39,842 nt of DNA, taken from positions 1 through 39,842 of the forward strand of contig DATLED010000033.1 of the NCBI GenBank assembly GCA_035525495.1, written 5' to 3'. Shown here piece after piece: positions 24,535 through 32,214 of the stretch (position 1 is its first letter; every line of letters starts with the position of its first letter). Below the pieces are notes generated by a model. It saw only the letters and a program-made list of their open reading frames with translations, ran no database searches and had not been told where the DNA came from. Both the position numbers and the translations under genes were made by a program. The stretch comes from DATLED01 sp035525495. Its GTDB lineage: Bacteria > Actinomycetota > Acidimicrobiia > Acidimicrobiales > CADCTF01.

Positions 24535-24594
24535 GATCCCTTTTGGCAGCCGGACCCCGCCTCTGGAGGCGGTGTGCCGCTGCCAAAACGGATC
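24535..24594. repeat. two-level hairpin upstream of the membrane-anchored gene
   Basis: The outer arms 24535-24550 (GATCCCTTTTGGCAGC) and 24579-24594 pair with one mismatch. An inner perfect 6-bp stem (CCGCCT/AGGCGG, 24557-24562 and 24567-24572) sits in the loop. Its right flank CAAAACGGATCGT resembles the right flank of the preceding hairpin. The -10 of the next gene starts 6 bp later. Confidence 0.6.
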
Positions 24595-24614
24595 GTTCGT
24601 AGGATCAGCGCCCG

Positions 24615-25049
24615 ATGCTGATCGTCTACCTCCTCGTGGCGCTGGCGCTCGTGTTCGCCATCGCCGCCGTCGTCGTCGGACGGGAGGCCCGCCGACTCGA
24701 CGCCGAACCGCCGCGGCCGGTGTTCGATCCGGACGAGGCCGTCGAGTGGGTCGCCAACCATCTGCCCTTCGAGGTGAGCGCCGTCCTCAGCCACGACGAC
24801 GTCCGCCGCATCCTCGACTGGAACCTGCAGTACTTCCGGTCCAAGGGCGTGAGCGGCAATGGGTCGAGCCCGCACGTCGAGACGCCGATCGTGGTGGGCG
24901 GGGCCGAGACCGTGGCTTACGTCCTCGAGCAGGCGACCCGGACGGGCAGCGAGTTCACGCCGGAGCAGGTCCACGCCGTGCTCGACGCGCAGATGAGCTA
25001 TCTCGAGGCCATCGGTGCTGTCGGCCCGGAGGCCGGCGAGGAGCTGTAA
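24615..25049 (+). CDS. membrane-anchored protein of unknown function
   Basis: 144 residues. One N-terminal membrane segment (LIVYLLVALALVFAIAAVVV) followed by a cytoplasmic or external helical domain of about 110 residues (FDPDEAVEWVANHLPFEVSA, VLSHDDVRRILDWNLQYF, EFTPEQVHAVLDAQMSYL). No catalytic motif is seen. The type resembles small conserved actinobacterial membrane proteins, but no family is recognised. The ATG lies 9 nt after TAGGAT (24600-24605), so the message is probably leaderless. Confidence 0.75.
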   Translation: MLIVYLLVALALVFAIAAVVVGREARRLDAEPPRPVFDPDEAVEWVANHLPFEVSAVLSHDDVRRILDWNLQYFRSKGVSGNGSSPHVETPIVVGGAETVAYVLEQATRTGSEFTPEQVHAVLDAQMSYLEAIGAVGPEAGEEL

Positions 25050-25078
25050 ACCGGCGCGACCTACGCGATCGCCTGTTG

Positions 25079-25308
25079 TACGATTTCTCTCACCAGAGAA
25101 AGGAGGTGGTCCGACTGCACGGTGAAAGTTTTGGGACTCTGGAGGTGGCTGACCACTAGGTCGGCTTGCTGGACCACCTGGGTGGAAACCCATCAGCGCA
25201 CCGCTCGAGATTCGACCGAGTTCGGAGTTGGTCCCACTGAACGCAGCACGGGCGCTCGAGTTCTTTCAGCAACATCTGGATGCGGCCCCGCTTCGGCGGG
25301 GCCGCATC
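25079..25308 (+). ncRNA. candidate short transcript with a near-complete anti-16S Shine-Dalgarno stretch
   Basis: A -10 box TACGAT (25079-25084) is followed, about 12 nt later, by AGAAAGGAGGTGGTCC (25097-25112), complementary to the 16S rRNA 3' tail over 16 nt if one G-U pair is allowed. AGGTGGTCC (25104-25112) can pair perfectly with GGACCACCT (25171-25179), itself a near-copy of the 16S tail. A second SD-like AGGTGG (25143-25148) could compete for the same partner. TGGGT-GGAA-ACCCA forms a GNRA-type hairpin just after it. Two short frames are possible: GTG 25106 (17 residues, ends TAG 25159) and GTG 25122 (Trp-rich, 82 residues). A strong terminator ends the unit at 25308. It may be a small mRNA, an attenuator or a regulatory RNA. 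Confidence 0.45.
25279..25308 (+). terminator. 13-bp perfect GC-rich stem with UUCG loop
   Basis: GATGCGGCCCCGC (25279-25291), TTCG loop, then the exact complement (25296-25308). The stem is very stable; no long U-tract follows. It closes the candidate transcript and precedes the promoter of the 65-residue protein. Confidence 0.8.
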
Positions 25309-25319
25309 GCGTTGTCCTC

Positions 25320-25377
25320 GGCCTCACTCTGCGGCGCCGCCCTCCGGGCCGATGCCTTGCCGCTCGGTAGTGTCGGC
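25320..25377 (+). repeat. direct repeat, copy A
   Basis: About 57 bp (GGCCTCACTCTGCGGCGCCG and on through GATGCCTTGCCGCTCGG to TGTCGGCG), nearly identical to copy B at 25580-25635. The two copies flank the 65-residue gene, and the end of copy A contains that gene's -10 box TAGTGT (25368-25373). Confidence 0.85.
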
Positions 25378-25380
25378 GAC

Positions 25381-25578
25381 GTGAGTCGACCCGTTCGCTT
25401 CGAGCACTTCCAGTACGTGGGGGACAAGCGGTCCCAGATCGTCCACGATGTCGACAACTCGGCCGAGGCCTGCGCCATCGACGAGCTGATGACGTCGGAG
25501 CAGTTCCTCGCCATCAGCCCCGGCACGATCCCCGAGGCCCGCAACCGCGGCTACAAGCCCTGCCGCCATTGCATTTGA
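25381..25578 (+). CDS. small Cys-containing protein of unknown function
   Basis: 65 residues from GTG 25381, which lies 7 nt after TAGTGT (25368-25373) and so is probably leaderless. The C-terminus ends RGYKPCRHCI, with a further Cys about residue 31 (EACAIDE). The spacing and the GYKPCRHC end resemble the Ada-type zinc-binding motif (Cys...GYRPCxxC), so metal binding is plausible. It is bracketed by two copies of a 57-bp repeat, which suggests a duplicated or inserted unit. No function is assigned. Confidence 0.6.
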   Translation: MSRPVRFEHFQYVGDKRSQIVHDVDNSAEACAIDELMTSEQFLAISPGTIPEARNRGYKPCRHCI

Positions 25579-25579
25579 T

Positions 25580-25635
25580 GGCCTCGCTTTGCGGCGCCGC
25601 CCTCCGGGCCGATGCCTTGCCGCTCGGCTGTCGGC
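25580..25635 (+). repeat. direct repeat, copy B
   Basis: Matches copy A at 25320-25377 with a few substitutions and a short indel. It lies between the 65-residue gene and the amidohydrolase. Related, more degenerate blocks are at about 168-217. Confidence 0.85.
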
Positions 25636-25675
25636 GGTGGACTGGCGCTGACCGTTCGGATCGTCCGGTCGACGC

Positions 25676-26530
25676 GTGACGAGGGCCATCGACTTCCACG
25701 TCCATCCCTCGACGGAGGAGGGACTGGCCGGATGGGGCGAGCTGCTCGAGGCGACCCAGCGCCACTTCCGCACGAAGATCGCCGTGCGGACGGTCGACGA
25801 GATGGCCGAGGAGTTCCGGCGCGACGACGTCATGGCCGTGCTCCTGGCGTGGGACGCCGAGACCGCGACCGGCATCCCGCCGCTGACGAACGACGCGGTC
25901 GCGGCGTGCGTCGAACGCCACCCCGACACGTTCCTCGGGTTCGCGTCCGTCGATCCGTGGAAGGGCAAGGCGGCGATCGGCGAGCTCCGGCGGGCGATCA
26001 CGGCGCTCGGCCTGCGGGGCCTCAAGGTCCACCCGAGCGCGCAGGCCTTCGCGCCGAACGACCAGCGGCACTACCCGCTCTGGGAAGCGGCCTCGGACCT
26101 CGGCATCCCCGTGCTGTTCCACACCGGCACGACAGGGCTCGGCGCCGGCGTCCCCGGCGGAAGCGGCATCAAACTCGGCTACTCGCGTCCGATCTTCCTC
26201 GACGACGTCGCCGCCGACTTCCCCGAGCTGACGATCGTCGGTGCCCACCCGTCGTGGCCGTGGCAGGACGAGATGCTCGCCGTCGCGCAGCACAAGACGA
26301 ACGTGTGGATCGACCTGTCGGGCTGGTCGCCGCGCAAGTGGGCGCCGGCGCTCACGGAGGCGGTTCTCGGCCCGCTGCAGGATCGAATGCTGTTCGGCAC
26401 CGACTACCCCTTCATCACGTTCGGGAAGTGGCTCGCCGCCTTCCGGTCGCATTCGCCCTCGCCGGAAGTGGAGGAGAAGGTCCTTCTTGGCAACGCGCGC
26501 CGACTCTTGGGAGTCGCGCCTGTACCGTGA
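25676..26530 (+). CDS. amidohydrolase-2 family metal-dependent hydrolase
   Basis: 284 residues from GTG 25676 (start MTRAIDFHVHPSTEEG). TIM-barrel metal ligands are visible: HVH near the N-terminus, His in LKVHPSAQ, His in LFHTGTTG, His in VGAHPSWPW and Asp in FGTDYPF. The family includes decarboxylases and hydrolases of aromatic or heterocyclic acids. Its stop overlaps the next gene's GTG (GTGA), so the two are translationally coupled. Substrate unknown. Confidence 0.9.
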   Translation: MTRAIDFHVHPSTEEGLAGWGELLEATQRHFRTKIAVRTVDEMAEEFRRDDVMAVLLAWDAETATGIPPLTNDAVAACVERHPDTFLGFASVDPWKGKAAIGELRRAITALGLRGLKVHPSAQAFAPNDQRHYPLWEAASDLGIPVLFHTGTTGLGAGVPGGSGIKLGYSRPIFLDDVAADFPELTIVGAHPSWPWQDEMLAVAQHKTNVWIDLSGWSPRKWAPALTEAVLGPLQDRMLFGTDYPFITFGKWLAAFRSHSPSPEVEEKVLLGNARRLLGVAPVP

Positions 26531-27294
26531 GTGACGGTATGGAGGAACGGATCGACTCGGACGGGCTCAGCCTCTGGGCCCACACGGGCCGGCCGCCACG
26601 GGGCGCGGCGTCGACCGCGCGCAAGCGGGGCCTCGTTCTCGCCCACGGGTTCCCCACCGGTCCGCGCTGGTCCGAGAGCTCCGGAAGGACCTATCCCGAC
26701 TTCGCCGACCGCCTCGCCGCCGACGCCGGGTGGACGGTGCTCGCCTTCAACTTCCGCGGCACCGGGGAGTCGCAGGGCGATTTCTCGATGGGCGGGTGGC
26801 TCCACGACCTGCACGCGGCCGTCGCCTACCTGCGCGAGACATCGGGTGTCGACGGCGTGTGGCTGGCCGGCTTCCGGACGGGCGGTTCTCTGGCGCTGTG
26901 CGCGGCGGCGGAGGACCCGACGATCCAGGGCGTCGCCACCTTCGGCGCGCCGGCCGACTTCGACGACTGGGCGGCCGAGCCGCGCCGGTTTCTGCAGACC
27001 ACTCGCGACCTCGGTGTGGTGCGGACAGCCGGCTATCCCTCCGACGTCGCCGCGTGGGCCCAGGAGCTCAAGGAGACGCGCGCCCTCGGGTGCATCGACC
27101 AGATCGCGCCGCGGCCGATCATGATCGTGCACGGGTCGATCGACGACGTCGTCTCGCTGTCCGACGCTCGGGCGCTGGCGGACTCCGCGGAGTCCTCCGA
27201 GCTGCGGGTCATCACCGGAGCGGGTCACCGACTGCGCCACGATCCGCGCGCCGTCGCCGTCCTGTTGGGATGGCTCGACCGCCAAGCGGTCTGA
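26527..27294 (+). CDS. alpha/beta hydrolase-fold protein with Arg in place of the nucleophile
   Basis: 255 residues from GTG 26527 (4-bp overlap with the amidohydrolase); ATG 26539 is an alternative. The fold is clear: HGFPTG oxyanion strand, FNFRGTGESQG, acidic residue in VHGSIDDVV and His in GAGHRLRHDP. The nucleophile elbow, normally GxSxG, reads GFRTGG (codons 115-120), with Arg at the Ser position. It may therefore be a non-catalytic binding protein or use another residue. Context suggests a partner role for the amidohydrolase. Confidence 0.85.
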   Translation: MSDGMEERIDSDGLSLWAHTGRPPRGAASTARKRGLVLAHGFPTGPRWSESSGRTYPDFADRLAADAGWTVLAFNFRGTGESQGDFSMGGWLHDLHAAVAYLRETSGVDGVWLAGFRTGGSLALCAAAEDPTIQGVATFGAPADFDDWAAEPRRFLQTTRDLGVVRTAGYPSDVAAWAQELKETRALGCIDQIAPRPIMIVHGSIDDVVSLSDARALADSAESSELRVITGAGHRLRHDPRAVAVLLGWLDRQAV

Positions 27295-27306
27295 CGGGCG
27301 GCGCCG

Positions 27307-27945
27307 CTACCAGGCGGCGTCGATGACCCTGCGGAGGGCGCGGGCGTTGGCTTCGGGGTCCTCTGCCTCGGTCAGGTCGCGGACGACGACGAACCGACGA
27401 GCGCCGGCTTCGAGCATCCCCGGGAGCGTCTCGGTGGTGACCCCGCCCGTGACGAAGAAGGGGAGGTTGCCCGAGCACCCGGCGGCGTAGCGCAGGTAGT
27501 CGAGGCCGGTGCCGGGCCGTCCGGGCTTCGTGGGCGTGGCGTTGACGGGCCCGGTGCTGACGTAGTCGACGGGTTCGGGCGCGGCGGCGTCGAGCTCGGC
27601 GGGCGCGTGGGTCGAGTAACCCACGATGGCGTCGTCGCCGAGGATGCGCCGGGCGAGGGCGGGGGGTGCGTCGTCCTGGCCGACGTGGACGCCATCGGCT
27701 CCGAGCTCGAGGGCGAGGTCGGGGCGGTCGTTGAGGATGAAGGGGACGCCGCTGTCGGCACAGACGCGTTGCGCGACCGCCGCCCGCTCGAGGATCGGCC
27801 GTGCGTCGAGGACCTTGTCCCGCAGCTGGATGATGTCGACGCCGCCTGCGATGCACCGGCGGAGGAAGTCGCCCAGGTCGGGACGGTCGGCCGTGCAGAG
27901 GTAGAGCCGCCGGTCGCCGATCCTTGCGGCGCGACGATCAACCAC
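27307..27945 (-). CDS. thiE: ThiE thiamine-phosphate synthase
   Basis: 212 residues from GTG 27945, overlapping the thiS stop by 8 bp. It joins HMP-pyrophosphate and the thiazole phosphate to thiamine phosphate in the cytosol. Family motifs: IIQLRDKVLDAR, FILNDRPDLAL, DGVHVGQDD, STHAPAEL, VSTGPVNATPTKPG and VTGGVTTETL. Normal length. Confidence 0.95.
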   Translation of the reverse strand: MVDRRAARIGDRRLYLCTADRPDLGDFLRRCIAGGVDIIQLRDKVLDARPILERAAVAQRVCADSGVPFILNDRPDLALELGADGVHVGQDDAPPALARRILGDDAIVGYSTHAPAELDAAAPEPVDYVSTGPVNATPTKPGRPGTGLDYLRYAAGCSGNLPFFVTGGVTTETLPGMLEAGARRFVVVRDLTEAEDPEANARALRRVIDAAW

Positions 27946-28138
27946 CGGCGACGGCCCGCACGAGCTCCAGCCGGTCGCCCGCGGCGAGGATCGTCGTCGC
28001 CAGCCGGCCCTTGGTGACGGGTTCGCCGTTGCGTTCCACGACGATGAGCCGCCCGCCGAGGCCGAGTTCCTCGAGGAGGTCGGCGACCGAAGCGTCATCG
28101 GCGACCTCGACCTCGTCCCCGTTGGCGATCACGACCAC
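27938..28138 (-). CDS. thiS: ThiS sulfur carrier protein
   Basis: 66 residues from GTG 28138, which lies 7 nt after TAGCTT (28151-28146 on minus), a leaderless arrangement. Ubiquitin-like fold with VIVVERNGEPV-type strands (LIVVERNGEPVTKGRLA) and the essential C-terminal Gly-Gly (RAVAGG) that is thiocarboxylated for thiazole formation. It directly precedes thiE and overlaps it by 8 bp. No thiG is in the window. Confidence 0.92.
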   Translation of the reverse strand: MVVIANGDEVEVADDASVADLLEELGLGGRLIVVERNGEPVTKGRLATTILAAGDRLELVRAVAGG

Positions 28139-28148
28139 AGCGGCGAAG

Positions 28149-28829
28149 CTACCTCGGCAGCGCGCCGGCAGCGCTCTCCACATCCACGGCGCGGTGGAGG
28201 GCCGAGAGCGCCGGTGCGACCGACCGGAGGACGACAGGTCGGCCGGCAGTCCCCGGCGGGAGGTCCCAGCGATCGAGCTGCATCGCGAGCTCCAGGTTCA
28301 CCCTCTCGAGGGGCGTGCTCCCCATCTGCCTCCGTTGCGGCGACATCTGGAACCTGCGGAACTCGAGCGCCTTCACCATCGCGTCCCGGAGCGCCGAGAC
28401 CTTCGAGTCGACGATGCGCCGGTCAGCCAGCGATCGCTGCGCGTCGGCGAGCGCCGCGGCCGCCTCGTCGCCGATGGGACCGAGCGCCGCCTGCTCCGAT
28501 CCTGCATCGGCAGAGCCGAGCCGCTCCACGAGCGAGCGCACGCGGGCGTCGGCGACGGCACGAGCGGTGTCGACCGCCATCGCGCCGCGCCACGTCCGCT
28601 CGATGCCCCGGAGCTGGTGGACGGTCACGCCGAAGTACGCCGCCGCGAACGCGCACGTCGCCGACAGTGCGACGAGCGCGCGACGCAGCCCGCGAAGGCG
28701 GGCGCTTCGTCGGCTTCGGACCTTCGTGGTGTGCGAGTCGACCGCCGCGGCGAGGCTCTCGCCGGTGAGCGGGTCGACCGCCTCGAGCTCGAAGGGTGAG
28801 GCGCCGCCGCCGCCCGACCGGCGCTTCAG
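28149..28829 (-). CDS. single-pass membrane protein of unknown function
   Basis: About 226 residues. One membrane segment (ALVALSATCAFAAAYFGVTV) is preceded by a basic cytoplasmic region (TTKVRSRRSARLRGLRR) and followed by an external helical region (VRSLVERLGSADAGSEQAA and beyond). No known domain. The frame has no ATG or GTG in its first part; the CTG at 28829, whose last bases form the TGA stop of the upstream repair gene (CTGA overlap), is the best candidate start, so this start is uncertain. Confidence 0.5.
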   Translation of the reverse strand: MKRRSGGGGASPFELEAVDPLTGESLAAAVDSHTTKVRSRRSARLRGLRRALVALSATCAFAAAYFGVTVHQLRGIERTWRGAMAVDTARAVADARVRSLVERLGSADAGSEQAALGPIGDEAAAALADAQRSLADRRIVDSKVSALRDAMVKALEFRRFQMSPQRRQMGSTPLERVNLELAMQLDRWDLPPGTAGRPVVLRSVAPALSALHRAVDVESAAGALPR

Positions 28830-29500
28830 CCGGAAGCGCTCCCGCTGCGCCGCTTCCCAACCGCCCTCGCCTTCGCCTTCGGCTTCAGGGTCGGCTTCAG
28901 GGTCGGCGGAGACGACTCGGCGGCGGCGCGGGCCGCCGCCTTCATCTCCTTCTTGTAGGCGCGCACCTGCGCGAGCGCGCCGGGGCCGTCGATGTCGGCG
29001 ACCGACCGGAAGCTGCCGGGCTCGCCGTACGGACCGGCGGCCTCGGCCCACCCCTCGGGCGCGACGCCGAGGCGCTTGCCCAGCAAGGCGACGAAGATCT
29101 TCGCCTTCTGGTCGCCGAACCCGGGCATCGCCTTCACGCGGGCCAGCAGCTCGTTGCCGTCCGCCGCCGTCTCCCAGACGTCTTGGGCCCGGCCGTCGTA
29201 GACCTCGACGAGGTGGCGGCACACCTCCTGCACCCGCGTGCCCATCGAGGCCGGGAAGCGGTGGATCGCGGGTGGTGTGGCGAACCAGGCGACGATCGAT
29301 TCTTCGTCGGCGTCGGCGATGGCGCGCACGTCGAGCGGACCACCACCCATGCGTTCCCGCAGGACGAGCGGCCCGTGGAACGCCTTCTCCAAGGGGATTT
29401 GCTGGTCGAGCACCATGCCGATGAGCAGGGCGAGCGGGTCCTCCTCGAGGAGCCGATCGGCGGCCTCGTTGCCGGAGAACGGGAGGTTCAAGGTCGTCAC
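28826..29500 (-). CDS. HhH-GPD-type base-excision DNA repair protein
   Basis: 224 residues from GTG 29500. It resembles the actinobacterial HhH-GPD family (LIGMVLDQQIPLEKAFHGPL, PASMGTRVQEVCRHLVEVYD, AMPGFGDQKAKIFVALLGKR). The helix-hairpin-helix and following helices bind DNA; I do not see the canonical catalytic Lys-Asp pair with certainty. Lys/Pro-rich tail at the C-terminus. It starts 20 bp after the aceE stop, likely in that transcript. Confidence 0.82.
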   Translation of the reverse strand: MTTLNLPFSGNEAADRLLEEDPLALLIGMVLDQQIPLEKAFHGPLVLRERMGGGPLDVRAIADADEESIVAWFATPPAIHRFPASMGTRVQEVCRHLVEVYDGRAQDVWETAADGNELLARVKAMPGFGDQKAKIFVALLGKRLGVAPEGWAEAAGPYGEPGSFRSVADIDGPGALAQVRAYKKEMKAAARAAAESSPPTLKPTLKPKAKARAVGKRRSGSASG

Positions 29501-29520
29501 CGTCCCATCCTGCCGCACGC

Positions 29521-32214
29521 TCAGGCGATGCGCGGGTCGACGGCCTCGGCGTCGATGCCGTACGCCGTGATCGCCTCCGCCACCTCTTCGGCCTTGCCGA
29601 GCGCGTGGAGGACGGCGACCACGAGATGAGCGGCGTCGACCTCGAAGTGGCGTCGCAGTGCGGCCCGCGTGTCGGAGCGCCCGTACCCGTCGGTGCCGAG
29701 CGCCGTGAAGGGGCCCGGGATCCAGCGGGCGACCTGTTCCGGGACGATCTTCATGAAGTCGGTGACGGCGATGAACGGTCCCTCGGCGTCGGCGAGCACG
29801 TCGGCGACATACGACGTCCGCGGCGTCTCGGTGGGGTGGAGCCGGTTCCATCGTTCGGCGGCGAGTGCGTCCTCCCGCAGCGCCTTGTAGGAGGTGACGG
29901 ACCACAGCTCGGCGGCCACGTCGTGCGTCTCTGCGAGGAACCGCTGCGCCTCCGCAGCTGCGGAGTACGACGCACCGGAGAAGAGGATCGTCGCCCGCCG
30001 ACCCGGTCCCGAGGGCGCGTCGGCGAAGCGGTAGAGCCCCCGCACGATCCCGTCGCCGACGATGTTCCGGCCTCCGTCGCCGGCGGGCATCGGCGGCATC
30101 GGATAGTTCTCGTTGTAGAGGGTGAGGTAGTAGAAGCGGTCCTCGGGAACGTCGCCGTACATGCGACGGATGCCGTCCTGCACGATCGTGGCCACCTCGT
30201 AGGCGAAGGCCGGGTCGTACACCGCGAGGTTCGGGATCGTCGACGCGAGCACCAGCGAGTGCCCGTCCTCGTGCTGCAGTCCCTCGCCGTTGAGGGTCGT
30301 GCGCCCGGCGGTGGCGCCGAGCATGAAGCCGCGGACGCGTTGGTCGCCCGCGGCCCAGATGAGGTCGCCGGTCCGCTGGAAGCCGAACATCGAATAGAAG
30401 ATGTAGAAGGGCACCATCGGCGTGGCGAACGTCGCGTACGCGGAGCCGGCGGCCGTGAACGAGGCCATCGACCCCGCTTCGGTGATGCCCTCCTCGAGGA
30501 TCTGGCCCTGCTGGCTCTCGCGGTACGACAGCTGCATGCCGGCGTCGACGGGGTCGTACTTCTGGCCGAACGGGGCGTAGATCTTCACCTCGGAGAACAG
30601 CGCGTCCATGCCGAAGGTGCGGGCCTCGTCGGGGATGATCGGGACGACGTGCGCGCCCATGCCCTCGTCGCGCAACAGGTTGCGGATGAGGCGGGCGAAG
30701 CCCATCGTCGTCGAGACCGCCTGGTTGCCGGAACCGGAGACGAACTCGTCGAAGGCGGCCGGCGCGGGCTGCGGGATCGAGACCTTGCGCACGACGCGAC
30801 TCGGCATCGGCCCGTCGAGTGCCTTGCGCCGCCCCATCAGGTACTCGTGCTCGGGGGACCCCTCCGCCGGTCGGTAGTACGGCGGCATGTCGGCGTCGAG
30901 CGCCGAGTCCGGGACCTCCTCCTGGAGGTACAGCCGGTCGCGCAGCAGCGCCAGCTGCTTCTTGGTCATCTTCTTGATCTGGTGGGTGGCGTTGCGGGCC
31001 TCGATCTCCGGGCCGAGCGTCCACCCCTTCACGGTCTTCGCCAAGATCGCCGTCGGCGCGCCCTGGTGGTCGATGGCCGCCTGGTAGGCGGCGTAGAGCT
31101 TGCGGTAGTCATGGCCACCGCGAGGAAGGGTGCGGAGCTCGTCGTCGCTCAGGTGCTCGACGAGCTTGCGGAGGCGCGGGTCCGGTCCGAAGAAGTGCTC
31201 ACGGATGTAGGAACCGGACTCCACGGCGTACTTCTGGAACTCGCCGTCGACGGTCGTGTTCATCTTGTTGAGGAGGACGCCGTCGACGTCGCGGGCGAGG
31301 AGCTCGTCCCACCTCGATCCCCAAACGACCTTGACGACGTTCCAACCGGCGCCCCGGAAGACCGCCTCGAGCTCCTGGATGATCTTGCCGTTGCCGCGCA
31401 CGGGGCCGTCGAGGCGCTGCAGGTTGCAGTTCACGACGAAGGTGAGGTTGTCGAGCTGCTCACGCGCCGCAACCGAGAGGGCGCCGAGGGCCTCCGGCTC
31501 GTCCGTCTCGCCGTCGCCGAGGAAGCACCAGACGCGTGAGCGCGACGTGTCGGCGAGCCGGCGGTGGAGGAGGTAGCGGTTGAAGCGAGCCTGGTAGATG
31601 GCGTTGATCGGACCGAGCCCCATCGACACCGTTGGGAACTCCCAGAAGTCCGGCATGAGGCGCGGATGGGGGTACGACGAGAGGCCCTTGCCGCCGAGCT
31701 CCTGGCGGAAGCGGTCGAGGTGGCTCTCCTGGAGACGGCCTTCGAGGAAGGCGCGGGCGTAGATGCCAGGCGCGGCGTGCCCTTGGAAGTACACCTGGTC
31801 GCCGGGGAGGCCGTCCTCCTTGCCGCGGAAGAAGTGGTTGAACCCGACCTCGTAGAGGCTGGCGCTGCTGGCGTAGGTCGAGAGGTGTCCGCCGATGCCC
31901 TCGCTCAAGCTGTTAGCTCGCGTCACCATGACGGCGGCGTTCCAGCGGATGAAGGCGCGGATGCGGCGCTCCATGAACTCGTCGCCGGGGAACCACGGCT
32001 CCTGGGCCGGGGGGATCGTGTTGATGTAGGGCGTCGAGACCGTGGCCGGGAAGCCGACCTGCAGCTCCCGCGCGCGCTCGAGCAACTTCATCAGGAGAAA
32101 GCGACCGCGGCCCCGTCCGTGGGCATCGACGACGGCGTCGAAGGAGTCGAGCCACTCGCCCGTGACCTCCGGGTCGATGTCTGGCAGCTGGTGGCTGAAC
32201 CCATCGAAGATCAC
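29521..32214 (-). CDS. aceE: AceE pyruvate dehydrogenase E1 (homodimeric)
   Basis: 897 residues. It decarboxylates pyruvate with thiamine pyrophosphate as the first step of the pyruvate dehydrogenase complex. The TPP motif starts GDGETDEPEA at residue 233 and ends at NCNLQ; His146 lies in FQGHAAPG. Length is that of the single-chain E1 of actinobacteria and Proteobacteria. Its ATG (32214) overlaps the upstream sensor-like gene stop by 4 bp. No E2 or E3 gene is in the window. thiS-thiE, which make its cofactor, lie downstream with their own promoter. Confidence 0.97.
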   Translation of the reverse strand: MIFDGFSHQLPDIDPEVTGEWLDSFDAVVDAHGRGRGRFLLMKLLERARELQVGFPATVSTPYINTIPPAQEPWFPGDEFMERRIRAFIRWNAAVMVTRANSLSEGIGGHLSTYASSASLYEVGFNHFFRGKEDGLPGDQVYFQGHAAPGIYARAFLEGRLQESHLDRFRQELGGKGLSSYPHPRLMPDFWEFPTVSMGLGPINAIYQARFNRYLLHRRLADTSRSRVWCFLGDGETDEPEALGALSVAAREQLDNLTFVVNCNLQRLDGPVRGNGKIIQELEAVFRGAGWNVVKVVWGSRWDELLARDVDGVLLNKMNTTVDGEFQKYAVESGSYIREHFFGPDPRLRKLVEHLSDDELRTLPRGGHDYRKLYAAYQAAIDHQGAPTAILAKTVKGWTLGPEIEARNATHQIKKMTKKQLALLRDRLYLQEEVPDSALDADMPPYYRPAEGSPEHEYLMGRRKALDGPMPSRVVRKVSIPQPAPAAFDEFVSGSGNQAVSTTMGFARLIRNLLRDEGMGAHVVPIIPDEARTFGMDALFSEVKIYAPFGQKYDPVDAGMQLSYRESQQGQILEEGITEAGSMASFTAAGSAYATFATPMVPFYIFYSMFGFQRTGDLIWAAGDQRVRGFMLGATAGRTTLNGEGLQHEDGHSLVLASTIPNLAVYDPAFAYEVATIVQDGIRRMYGDVPEDRFYYLTLYNENYPMPPMPAGDGGRNIVGDGIVRGLYRFADAPSGPGRRATILFSGASYSAAAEAQRFLAETHDVAAELWSVTSYKALREDALAAERWNRLHPTETPRTSYVADVLADAEGPFIAVTDFMKIVPEQVARWIPGPFTALGTDGYGRSDTRAALRRHFEVDAAHLVVAVLHALGKAEEVAEAITAYGIDAEAVDPRIA

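Noticed and set aside
25097..25112. Fragment of 16S rRNA
   Set aside because: The match is only to the complement of the last 16 nt of 16S and is explained better as a Shine-Dalgarno stretch; nothing else of the rRNA is present.
25122..25370. 82-residue Trp-rich ORF (GTG 25122) as a confident gene
   Set aside because: It runs through the terminator and the repeat, its GTG is 15 nt from the SD core, and no domain is recognised; left as one of two frames in the candidate transcript.
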